Assembly: GCA_900765165.1 (NCBI GenBank)
Contig: CAAFQR010000031.1
Location: 1-13,038 of the forward strand
Length of the DNA: 13,038 bases
Direction of reading: 5' to 3'
DNA from: Veillonellaceae bacterium
Lineage (GTDB): Bacteria > Bacillota > Negativicutes > Veillonellales > Veillonellaceae
Below are positions 7,564-13,038 of the stretch, piece by piece. The position numbers and the translations under genes are program-made. The notes under the pieces are model-generated. The model did no database searches, was not told the DNA's origin, and was given only the letters and a program-made list of their open reading frames with translations. Each line of letters begins with the position of its first letter. The first letter of the stretch is position 1.

Positions 7564-7830
7564 ATGAGCATCAAACTTTTGAATATCGGATTCGGAAATA
7601 TGGTGTCGGCTAATCGATTGATTGCGATTATCAGCCCTGAATCGGCACCGATTAAACGAATGATACAAGACGCCAGAGAAAAAGGGGTCCTGGTAGACGC
7701 CACCTATGGTCGTAAGACTCGTGCGGTGTTGGTCATGGATAGTGGCCAAATCGTCTTGTCGGCTATCCAGCCTGAAACTGTCGCTCATCGCGTTGTACAG
7801 CCCGCCGCGGCCGATGAAACGGAAGCGTAG
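7564..7830 (+). CDS. remA: Extracellular matrix regulatory protein RemA (DUF370)
   Basis: RemA is a small DNA-binding protein; in B. subtilis it oligomerises and activates biofilm matrix and osmoprotection operons. This 88-residue protein has the whole family consensus: IKLLNIGFGNMVSANRLIAI at 3-22, the very conserved SPESAPIKRMIQDAR at 24-38 and DATYGRKTRAVLVMDSG at 45-61. The conserved basic positions include R18 and the R50-K51-x-R53 patch. A short acidic, alanine-rich tail follows residue 78. GAGGAG at 7548-7553 sets the start. The position between yicC and gmk is the standard one in Firmicutes. What it controls in a non-Bacillus host is unknown; here the gene travels with gmk and rpoZ rather than with matrix genes. 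Confidence 0.95.
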   Translation: MSIKLLNIGFGNMVSANRLIAIISPESAPIKRMIQDAREKGVLVDATYGRKTRAVLVMDSGQIVLSAIQPETVAHRVVQPAAADETEA

Positions 7831-7838
7831 GTGATACC

Positions 7839-8462
7839 ATGTCGGATAAAGGGATTCTCATCGTATTGTCCGGTCCGTCGGGAGCCGGCAAAGGAACAAT
7901 TTGCGCTGCTTTGCGCAAGGAAATGCCGAATTTGGTATATTCCGTTTCCATGACAACCCGTTTGCCTCGCGTAGGCGAAGAAGAAGGCGTAAGCTACTTC
8001 TTCCGCGGCAAAGAAGAGTTTGAAGAACTAATCAAGGAAGACGCGTTCTTGGAGTATGCGCGCGTTTACGACAACTATTACGGCACGCCGAAGCAGCACG
8101 TAATGGACTTGCTCAGTCAAGGCAAAAGTGTTATTTTAGAAATAGATATTCAAGGGGCCATGCAGGTTAAGGAACGGTTCAGCGAAGCCGTTTTCATCTA
8201 CATCGTGCCGCCGTCCTTGGATATTCTGTCCCATCGCCTGCGTGACCGCGGTACCGATGCGACAGACGTTATCAACAAGCGCCTCTCGAAGGCTAGCTCT
8301 GAGCTCGCCTTGGCCCATCGCTACGACTACATCGTCGTAAACGACAAGCTTGATGACGCCGTTTTGAAGGTAGCATCCATTTTGCGAGCCGAAGCTTGTA
8401 AAATCAAACGCAACAAAGAAAAAATTCAGTATATCTATAGCCAGTACACCAAATCCGAATAA
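7839..8462 (+). CDS. gmk: Guanylate kinase
   Basis: Guanylate kinase phosphorylates GMP to GDP with ATP in the cytoplasm, feeding GTP and (p)ppGpp pools. The 207-residue length is standard. The P-loop is GPSGAGKGT at 12-20. GMP-binding elements include SVSMTTRLPRVGE at 35-47 and YFFRGKEEF at 53-61. Further conserved motifs are YGTP at 81-84 and EIDIQGAMQV at 101-110. The start codon has AGGTGA overlapping the remA stop codon, so it is closely coupled to remA. The next gene is rpoZ, 106 bases on. The gmk-rpoZ pair is conserved across many bacteria and links guanine nucleotide supply to RNA polymerase, whose omega subunit is part of a ppGpp site in proteobacteria. Confidence 0.98.
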   Translation: MSDKGILIVLSGPSGAGKGTICAALRKEMPNLVYSVSMTTRLPRVGEEEGVSYFFRGKEEFEELIKEDAFLEYARVYDNYYGTPKQHVMDLLSQGKSVILEIDIQGAMQVKERFSEAVFIYIVPPSLDILSHRLRDRGTDATDVINKRLSKASSELALAHRYDYIVVNDKLDDAVLKVASILRAEACKIKRNKEKIQYIYSQYTKSE

Positions 8463-8568
8463 GAGATTGGTACATATAGTCCTGCAATCTAGCCAATGGC
8501 ATGAAGTAAGCTTGCGGTATCCATAGATTAAAAGGGTAGGTATAGAGTTAAAAGGAGACGAATGCATT

Positions 8569-8781
8569 ATGATGGTAAAACCGCTTTTGAAAGACTTGGA
8601 AAAACATGTAGACAGCAAGTACACCTTGGTAACGTTGGCTGCTAAACGCGCTCGTGAATTGACTGACGGTGACGCAGCGCTCGTTAACGACGTTGATACG
8701 GATAAACCGGTATCGATTGCTTTGCATGAAATTGCTGAAAACAAAATCGGGTTTGCTCGCACAAAGGATGGCATCAAATAA
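8569..8781 (+). CDS. rpoZ: RNA polymerase omega subunit
   Basis: The omega subunit helps fold and retain the beta-prime subunit in RNA polymerase. The 70-residue protein has the defining helix SKYTLVTLAAKRARELTDG at about 16-34, followed by a conserved acidic stretch and a segment, KPVSIALHEIAENKI, that matches the family's second conserved block. The gene starts with two consecutive ATG codons (8569 and 8572); GGAG at 8554-8557 is nearer ideal spacing for the first. A 106-base leader separates it from gmk. It contains short inverted repeats (agattg 8464-8469 with caatct 8485-8490) but no terminator with a T-run, so read-through from gmk is likely. Confidence 0.95.
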   Translation: MMVKPLLKDLEKHVDSKYTLVTLAAKRARELTDGDAALVNDVDTDKPVSIALHEIAENKIGFARTKDGIK

Positions 8782-8784
8782 ACC

Positions 8785-9966
8785 ATGAAACATAAACACA
8801 TTATCGTAGGTGTGTCCGGCGGTATTGCGGCGTACAAAGCCGTAGAAATCGTTAGCCGCCTGCGCAAGGCCGGCGCCGAAGTCAAAGTCGTTATGACCGA
8901 AAACGCCACAAAATTTGTGACGCCCATGACCTTTGGTGAAATAAGCGGCAACCCGGTAGCGGTAAAAATGTTTGAAGACGTACACGATTGGAATGTGGAA
9001 CATATTGCGTTAGCTAAATGGGCTGACGCTTACCTTGTTGCGCCTGCAACAGCCAATGTAATTGGCAAATTAGCGGCCGGCATCGCCGACGATATGCTTA
9101 CCACCCAGCTCATGGCTACGAAGGCACCGATTTTCCTGTGCCCGGCTATGAACACCAACATGTACGAAAATCCCATTACGCAGCGAAACATGCAGACATT
9201 GCGTGATTTGGGCTTCCATATTTTAGAAGCAGCTAGTGGTAGCTTGGCCTGTGGTACCAGCGGTATCGGCCGATTACCGGAACCTGTAGATATTGTGAAT
9301 TGGCTGTCATTTCACGTGGGGCGCACGGACCTCTTGGCGGACAAAACGGTTATCGTCACTGCTGGCGGTACTCGCGAAGCCATCGACCCGGTGCGCTACA
9401 TTGGCAATCACTCTAGCGGCAAAATGGGCTATGCGGTAGCAGCGCAAGCGGCTATGGCCGGCGCTCGCACCATCTTAATCAGTGCGCCTACGAGCCTTGA
9501 AGTGCCTTATGGCGTGGAATACGTGCCGGTAGACTCTGCCGAAGCCATGAAAGCCGCCGTTGATGCGCGCTACGAAGAAGCTGATGCGGTTATCATGACC
9601 GCCGCTGTAGCCGACTTTAAAGTCGAAAATGCAGCGTCCAGTAAAATCAAAAAAATGGATACCTTGGATCTTCACTTAGTGAAAAATCCGGACATTCTAA
9701 AAGGCCTGGGTGAACGGAAAACTCATCAAAAATTAATTGGGTTTGCCGCTGAAACCAACGACGTTATCGAATATGGTAAAACGAAGGTATTAACCAAGAA
9801 CCTCGACATGCTCGTCGCTAACGACGTTAGCAAGAAGAACATTGGCTTTAATGCTGACGATAACGAAGTCACTTTCATCTATCCGGGCGGGCAAATCGTT
9901 AACTTGCCACTTATGACAAAAAATGATGTTGCTAAGCGAATTATTTCAGCCTTGGCAGAATTATAA
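8785..9966 (+). CDS. coaBC: Bifunctional phosphopantothenoylcysteine decarboxylase/synthetase
   Basis: CoaBC carries out two steps of coenzyme A synthesis: ligation of cysteine to 4'-phosphopantothenate using CTP (CoaB), then FMN-dependent decarboxylation (CoaC). The 393-residue fusion is complete. The CoaC half begins GVSGGIAAYKAVE, has the catalytic histidine in VEHIALAKWAD (H73), APATANVIGKLAAGIADD at 86-103, PAMN at 120-123 and the flap cysteine C156 in ACGTSGIGR. The CoaB half starts near residue 187 with VTAGGTREAIDPVRYIGN and NHSSGKMG at 208-215, and has the KIKK motif at 287-290. The start is only three bases after the rpoZ stop with no clear ribosome binding site, so translation is probably coupled to rpoZ. 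The metK promoter overlaps its last codons. Confidence 0.97.
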   Translation: MKHKHIIVGVSGGIAAYKAVEIVSRLRKAGAEVKVVMTENATKFVTPMTFGEISGNPVAVKMFEDVHDWNVEHIALAKWADAYLVAPATANVIGKLAAGIADDMLTTQLMATKAPIFLCPAMNTNMYENPITQRNMQTLRDLGFHILEAASGSLACGTSGIGRLPEPVDIVNWLSFHVGRTDLLADKTVIVTAGGTREAIDPVRYIGNHSSGKMGYAVAAQAAMAGARTILISAPTSLEVPYGVEYVPVDSAEAMKAAVDARYEEADAVIMTAAVADFKVENAASSKIKKMDTLDLHLVKNPDILKGLGERKTHQKLIGFAAETNDVIEYGKTKVLTKNLDMLVANDVSKKNIGFNADDNEVTFIYPGGQIVNLPLMTKNDVAKRIISALAEL

Positions 9967-9980
9967 TTTTGTTGTACAAT
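9952..9980 (+). promoter_or_regulatory. Promoter for the metK riboswitch transcript
   Basis: TTGGCA at 9952-9957 and TACAAT at 9975-9980 are separated by exactly 17 bases. The -35 lies within the end of coaBC, so the predicted start point near 9987 falls just after that gene. The match and its position directly ahead of a riboswitch make this the best promoter in the window. Confidence 0.8.
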
Positions 9981-10049
9981 AGTTTATGTCATACGACACA
10001 TGTTATTAAACACATGCATCGGAAGACAACAGTTACATAACATATACGT

Positions 10050-10181
10050 CTCATCAAGAGTAGCGGAGGGAAAGGCCCTGTGAAGCTACAGCAACCATTC
10101 AATTTTGAAAAGGTGCTAAATCCGACGGCAAAGCCGAAAGATGGGGTTACATTCCTCATCGGCTTGATGAGGAATTTTTTT
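10050..10181 (+). promoter_or_regulatory. SAM-I (S-box) riboswitch with terminator switch
   Basis: The aptamer shows the S-box core: TCAAGAG at 10054-10060, GGAGGGA in P2, the CAGCAACC block at about 10088-10095, AGGTGCTAAATCC at about 10110-10123, a P4 hairpin CGGC-aaa-GCCG, and the closing GAAAGATG. P1 pairs CTCATC at 10050-10055 with GATGGG at 10140-10145. When SAM is bound, P1 forms and the downstream terminator (10151-10181) can fold, switching metK off. Without SAM, the 3' strand of P1 (10140-10146) can instead pair with the terminator's 5' arm (10154-10160) as an antiterminator. This is normal feedback control of S-adenosylmethionine synthesis by its product. Confidence 0.95.
10151..10181 (+). 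terminator. Riboswitch-controlled intrinsic terminator of metK leader
   Basis: A perfect 10-base stem pairs 10151-10160 with 10166-10175 around a five-base loop (GGCTT). The end of the right arm runs into seven consecutive T residues at 10175-10181. The metK ribosome binding site lies immediately after, so this is a regulated terminator and not the end of coaBC. Confidence 0.93.
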
Positions 10182-10200
10182 ATGGAGGTAAAGGGTAACA

Positions 10201-11391
10201 ATGGCTGAAAAACATGTATTTTTCACATCTGAATCCGTTACGGAAGGTCATCCTGATAAAATCGCTGACCAGATTTCCGATGCGGTTTTGGACGCTATTT
10301 TAGCACAAGATCCTACGGCACACGTAGCTTGTGAAACTTTGGTAACAACCGGTCAGGTACACGTTGTGGGCGAAATTTCCACAAAGTGCTATGTAGATAT
10401 TAATCACTTGGTTCGTGAAACCATTCGTGACATCGGATATACCCGTGCTAAATACGGTTTCGACTGCGATACTTGCGGCGTAAACGTTGCATTGGATGAA
10501 CAGTCTGCCGATATCGCTATGGGCGTTGACGACGCTTTGGAATCCCGTGATGGCGGTTCCGATAAATTCGATAAAATCGGTGCTGGTGACCAGGGTATGA
10601 TGTTCGGTTACGCTACTAACGAAACCGAAGAATTCATGCCGATGCCGATCGCTTTGGCACACCGCTTGTCTCGTCAGTTGACGAAAGTACGTAAAGATGG
10701 CGTTCTTCCGTACCTCCGTCCGGACGGCAAAACTCAGGTTACCGTTGAATACGTTGACGGCGTGCCGAAACGTATTGAAACCATCGTTATTTCTACCCAG
10801 CATGGTCCGGAAGTAACTCGTGAACAGATCGAAGCTGACTTGAAGAAATACGTTATCGCTCCTGTATTGCCGGAAGGCTTCGTGGACGAAAACACCAAAT
10901 ACTTCATCAACCCGACTGGCCGTTTCGTAATCGGTGGCCCGCAGGGCGATGCTGGCTTAACTGGCCGTAAAATCATCGTTGATACCTACGGCGGCATGGC
11001 TCGTCATGGCGGCGGCGCATTCTCCGGTAAGGATCCTACAAAAGTAGACCGCTCTGCTGCATACGCAGCTCGTTACGTTGCTAAAAACGTAGTAGCTGCT
11101 GGCCTTGCAGACAAATGTGAAATCCAGATTGCATATGCTATCGGCGTTGCTAAACCGGTATCCATCATGGTTGAAACCTTCGGCACTGCTAAAGTAGACG
11201 AAGCTGTTATCGCTAAACTCGTTAACAAACACTTCGACCTTCGTCCGGCTGGTATCATCGAAATGTTGGACTTGCTCCGTCCTATCTACCGCCAGACGGC
11301 AGCCTATGGTCACTTCGGCCGTACTGATGTAGATCTTCCGTGGGAACACACTGACAAAGCTGCTTTGTTGCGTTCCGAAGCAGGTTTATAA
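10201..11391 (+). CDS. metK: S-adenosylmethionine synthetase
   Basis: MetK makes S-adenosylmethionine from methionine and ATP and works as a tetramer in the cytoplasm. The 396-residue length is normal. The N-terminus has FTSESVTEGHPDK at 8-20, with H17 at the ATP phosphate site. Signature 1, GAGDQGMMFGYATNE, is at 127-141, and signature 2, GGGAFSGKDPTKVDRSAAY, at 270-288, including the phosphate-binding loop. The start follows GGAGG at 10184-10188 and a closer AAAGGG. It has its own promoter and SAM-I riboswitch, so it is transcribed apart from coaBC. The codon use is strongly biased, as in highly expressed genes. A long foldback repeat begins four bases after its stop codon. Confidence 0.98.
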   Translation: MAEKHVFFTSESVTEGHPDKIADQISDAVLDAILAQDPTAHVACETLVTTGQVHVVGEISTKCYVDINHLVRETIRDIGYTRAKYGFDCDTCGVNVALDEQSADIAMGVDDALESRDGGSDKFDKIGAGDQGMMFGYATNETEEFMPMPIALAHRLSRQLTKVRKDGVLPYLRPDGKTQVTVEYVDGVPKRIETIVISTQHGPEVTREQIEADLKKYVIAPVLPEGFVDENTKYFINPTGRFVIGGPQGDAGLTGRKIIVDTYGGMARHGGGAFSGKDPTKVDRSAAYAARYVAKNVVAAGLADKCEIQIAYAIGVAKPVSIMVETFGTAKVDEAVIAKLVNKHFDLRPAGIIEMLDLLRPIYRQTAAYGHFGRTDVDLPWEHTDKAALLRSEAGL

Positions 11392-11394
11392 TCT

Positions 11395-11710
11395 GCGGGT
11401 TAGGCGTTAGCCTGTACGGATTTGGTGCAATAAGCAGAGCCCGAACTGGCTCGTAACTCTCGGTACGATTCGGTGATTTGGTTTTAATTTTATATCGTTC
11501 TTAGAACGTGCAGAGGCTTTTCCTCAACGTTTCTCGACTGTCGCTTACGCAAGGTCTTCGAAATCGTTGAGGAAAAGCCTCTTTTGCGTTTGTTCTAATT
11601 TAGCGACTCATAAAATTAAAACCAAATTCACGGCTCTTCCATCACGAGATTTAACTCGCGCGCTCGGTATACTTAAAGGCCCCAAACCGACGGCTAAGCG
11701 CCTAAGCCGC
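11395..11710 (+). repeat. Long foldback repeat, full unit A
   Basis: A unit of about 316 bases that can fold on itself along its whole length. The outer stem pairs 11395-11428 with 11679-11710 (for example TTAGGCG with CGCCTAA and TTAGCC with GGCTAA). A second stem pairs CCGA at 11441-11444 with TCGG at 11664-11667. A third, 17 bases and perfect, pairs 11478-11494 with 11610-11626. The central 17-base stem pairs 11513-11529 with 11565-11581. The last stem is followed by TTTT and could act as the metK terminator. Unit B repeats the same order 347 bases further on. I recognise no known repeat family. Confidence 0.85.
11513..11585 (+). terminator. Possible metK terminator (central hairpin of unit A)
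   Basis: A perfect 17-base stem (11513-11529 with 11565-11581) around a 35-base structured loop is followed by TTTT and a T-rich stretch. It is the first strong hairpin plus T-run after metK. The T-run is short and the loop unusually long, so efficiency is uncertain. Confidence 0.5.
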
Positions 11711-11741
11711 AATTATGGCACCTTTGGGGGAGGGGAATTTA

Positions 11742-12058
11742 CGGCTTGGTACGTTAGCCTGTACGGATTTGGTGCCATAAGCCGTGCCCGAGCTAGTTCG
11801 TAACTCTCTTGGGGATTCGGCTGTTTGGTTTAAATTTTATAGCTATCTTATGATACGCAGAGGCTTTTCCTCAACGTTTCTCGACTGTCGCTTGCGCAAG
11901 GTCTTCGAAATAGTTGAGGAAAAGCCTCTTTTGCGTTTGTTCTAATTTAGCGACCCATAAAATTTAAACCAAACTTTCCGCCTTAGCTCACTTCGAGATT
12001 TAACTCACGCGCTCGGTACACTTAAAGGCCCCAATCCGACGGCTAAGTACCTAAGCCG
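11742..12058 (+). repeat. Long foldback repeat, full unit B
   Basis: The second full copy, offset 347 bases from unit A. The outer stem pairs CGGCTT (11742-11747) with AAGCCG (12053-12058), GGTAC (11748-11752) with GTACC (12047-12051), TTAGCC (11754-11759) with GGCTAA (12041-12046), and CGGATT (11764-11769) with AATCCG (12033-12038). CCGAGC (11788-11793) pairs with GCTCGG (12011-12016). A perfect 17-base stem pairs 11824-11840 with 11957-11973. The central stem pairs 11860-11875 with 11913-11928, followed by TTTT. The centre is almost identical to unit A, whereas the outer arms differ from A in a matched way. Confidence 0.85.
11860..11932 (+). terminator. Possible second terminator (central hairpin of unit B)
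   Basis: A perfect 16-base stem, 11860-11875 with 11913-11928, followed by TTTT at 11929-11932. It duplicates the hairpin of unit A nearly base for base. One change (C to A at the inner edge) loses the closing C-G pair present in unit A. Confidence 0.4.
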
Positions 12059-12080
12059 CGTATGGGAAAGGGGGAGGTTT

Positions 12081-12161
12081 ACGGCATTGAATGTTAGCCC
12101 GTACGGATTTAGAGGCATGAGCAGTTGCCCGAGCTAGCTCGCAAACTCGCGCGCTCGGTAC
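12081..12161 (+). repeat. Foldback repeat, internally deleted unit C
   Basis: This copy keeps the 5' module of units A and B (GTTAGCCCGTACGGATTT at 12093-12110, then GCCCGAGCTAGCTCG) but passes directly to the 3' element CGCGCTCGGTAC, so the roughly 200-base centre with both inner stems is missing. A short hairpin remains, CCGAGC at 12129-12134 with GCTCGG at 12153-12158. The 3' outer arm is also absent. Confidence 0.75.
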
Positions 12162-12178
12162 AATTCGGGGGGGAGATT

Positions 12179-12258
12179 GGTATGTAGGCATTAGCCTTTA
12201 CGGATTTAGGGGCATAGGTGGTAGCCCGAGCTAGCTCGTAAACTCACGCGCTCGGTAT
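12179..12258 (+). repeat. Foldback repeat, internally deleted unit D
   Basis: A fourth copy only 97 bases after unit C, with the same internal deletion. It has ATTAGCC at 12190-12196, CGGATTTAGGGGCATA, then GCCCGAGCTAGCTCG joined to ACTCACGCGCTCGG. The remaining hairpin pairs CCGAGC at 12226-12231 with GCTCGG at 12250-12255. Confidence 0.75.
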
Positions 12259-12312
12259 ATTAGCTATTAGATAGTGGGAGAGGTATTGGGAGAAATTGAA
12301 CTAAAAAATCAC

Positions 12313-12341
12313 TGGTAATAGGTTTATAAGTATGATATAAT
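12313..12341 (+). promoter_or_regulatory. Extended -10 promoter for the secreted protein gene
   Basis: A consensus extended -10, TG-A-TATAAT, lies at 12333-12341, with a weak -35 TGGTAA at 12313-12318 and a 17-base spacer. The leader of about 55 bases contains a small hairpin, ATCAC at 12353-12357 with GTGAT at 12363-12367, ahead of the ribosome binding site GAAAGGG at 12390-12396. Confidence 0.7.
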
Positions 12342-12403
12342 GAACACCTGTTATCACATTTGGTGATGTATGTTGTATTATTTATTTAAGAAAGGGTGCA
12401 TTT

Positions 12404-13038
12404 ATGAGAAAGATTGTGTTGTTGTTTTTGCTGATGGTAGTAGCTATGATTAGTACAGTTTTTGCAGATTCCGGGTTAGCTAATTATGGAAATCGCTCGA
12501 AGGTTATGCCAATTATATGGGTAAGTCCCGAAGATGTTAGTGATGTAACGGAAACGGAACAGATATTGTATACTGGTGTTCAAAAAGTAGTGGCACCAAA
12601 TGCGGATGTAATTCCTTTGGATGAAGCGCAGGCAACATTTAGAGAATACTTGATGGAAAATGACCGTACACCGGACTCCATCAAAGATGTTAATGGGTAC
12701 TTGCCTAAGAAAAAAGAAATTCAGGAAATGGCACAACTCAATAATGCGGACTATGTAATCGTTATTAGCACTAGAGCTACTGACAAAAAAGAAAAAACAG
12801 CATGGCTTGCTTTCTCGCCGGTGAAATATGAAGTCACCGTTGCCTTTACTACCTTGGTCTACTCAGTAAAAGAAGGCAAATACATCTACAATAAACAAGT
12901 TTCTGTGAAAGACAATGCCGCTGGTACCTCAAGCTACGAACGTGCTTTCAAAAAAGCTTGTAACAAATACGTTAAACAATTGGATTTACCGGCATTAGTG
13001 CCTGTAACTACAACTGCATCTACAGTACAAGCTGTACA
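12404..13038 (+). CDS. Secreted protein of unknown function (3' end outside window)
   Basis: An open frame of 211 complete codons runs off the window end without a stop, so the gene is partial here. It begins MRKIVLLFLLMVVAMISTVFA, a classic Sec signal peptide with two positive residues, a hydrophobic core and a likely signal peptidase I cut after VFA (residues 19-21). There is no lipobox cysteine, so it is not a lipoprotein. The mature part is mixed hydrophilic: a KVVAPNADVIPLDEA segment near 62-76, a NADYVIVISTRATDKKE segment near 113-129 that looks like a buried beta strand, and a Thr/Ala-rich stretch at the end of what is visible. In a diderm Firmicute the product would be periplasmic or exported. 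I do not recognise the family. The gene has its own promoter, and codon use is more AT-rich than in the housekeeping genes. Confidence 0.85.
   Translation, partial: MRKIVLLFLLMVVAMISTVFADSGLANYGNRSKVMPIIWVSPEDVSDVTETEQILYTGVQKVVAPNADVIPLDEAQATFREYLMENDRTPDSIKDVNGYLPKKKEIQEMAQLNNADYVIVISTRATDKKEKTAWLAFSPVKYEVTVAFTTLVYSVKEGKYIYNKQVSVKDNAAGTSSYERAFKKACNKYVKQLDLPALVPVTTTASTVQAV

Larger units (their letters stand above)
11392..12403. other. Gene-free kilobase holding the repeat array
   Basis: There is no credible coding region here. The content is four foldback repeat units (A 11395-11710, B 11742-12058, C 12081-12161, D 12179-12258), separated by short G-rich spacers at 11723-11737, 12064-12077, 12167-12173 and 12275-12293. 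A promoter and leader for the downstream secreted protein follow from about 12313. Confidence 0.85.

Noticed and set aside
8463..8568. Riboswitch or attenuator in the rpoZ leader
   Set aside because: Only short inverted repeats of about six bases are present, with no T-tract and no match to a riboswitch class I know.
8136..8951. A 271-codon minus-strand open frame opposite gmk, rpoZ and coaBC
   Set aside because: It lies antisense to three secure genes and is a by-product of their codon pattern; it shows no family motifs.
11567..11803. A 78-codon open frame across the junction of repeat units A and B
   Set aside because: It begins inside the 3' arm of the central hairpin of unit A and runs into unit B, has no ribosome binding site, and its sequence is explained by the repeats.
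11395..12258. Integron attC sites or a CRISPR array
   Set aside because: GTTAGGC at 11399-11405 and GCCTAAG at 11701-11707 recall attC core sites, but they are in inside-out order and the unit is much longer than an attC. Four units of unequal size with short G-rich spacers do not fit CRISPR.

Overview
The window reads as a core-genome segment of a low-to-mid GC Firmicute, most likely a member of the Negativicutes (Veillonella/Dialister-like diderm Firmicutes). Support for this: a RemA (DUF370) gene sits between yicC and gmk, a Bacillus-type NFACT protein (RqcH) is present, metK is controlled by a SAM-I (S-box) riboswitch, and the gene order der-plsY-gpsA / rsmD-coaD-coiled-coil protein / rqcH-yicC-remA-gmk-rpoZ-coaBC / metK is typical of that lineage. 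Genus is an inference from memory of protein similarity and was not tested.

Layout. (1) 67-3013: der, plsY and gpsA, joined by TAATG and ATGA stop/start overlaps, so a tightly coupled operon for ribosome assembly and the first steps of phospholipid synthesis. (2) 3189-4703: rsmD, coaD (GTG start) and a 151-residue coiled-coil protein, closed by a strong rho-independent terminator at 4739-4792. (3) 4869-9966: rqcH, yicC, remA, gmk, rpoZ and coaBC, all co-directional. This group covers ribosome rescue, RNA processing, a regulatory DNA-binding protein, GMP phosphorylation, the RNA polymerase omega subunit and coenzyme A synthesis. A possible internal promoter lies inside yicC, upstream of remA. 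(4) 9952-11391: metK with its own promoter, SAM-I riboswitch and terminator. (5) 11392-12403: a gene-free kilobase filled by four copies of an undescribed-looking long foldback repeat, two full (about 317 bp each) and two internally deleted (about 80 bp each). (6) 12404 to the window end: a secreted protein of unknown function with its own extended -10 promoter, cut off by the window edge.

The housekeeping genes look intact and ordinary. The most unusual part is the repeat array downstream of metK. Each full unit can fold on itself from end to end, and differences between the two full units occur as matched changes on both arms. That suggests the folded form is maintained, or was copied in folded form. 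The two short units share the same internal deletion. I could not search for other copies, so whether this is a mobile palindromic element, a structured RNA or a transcription-termination block is open.
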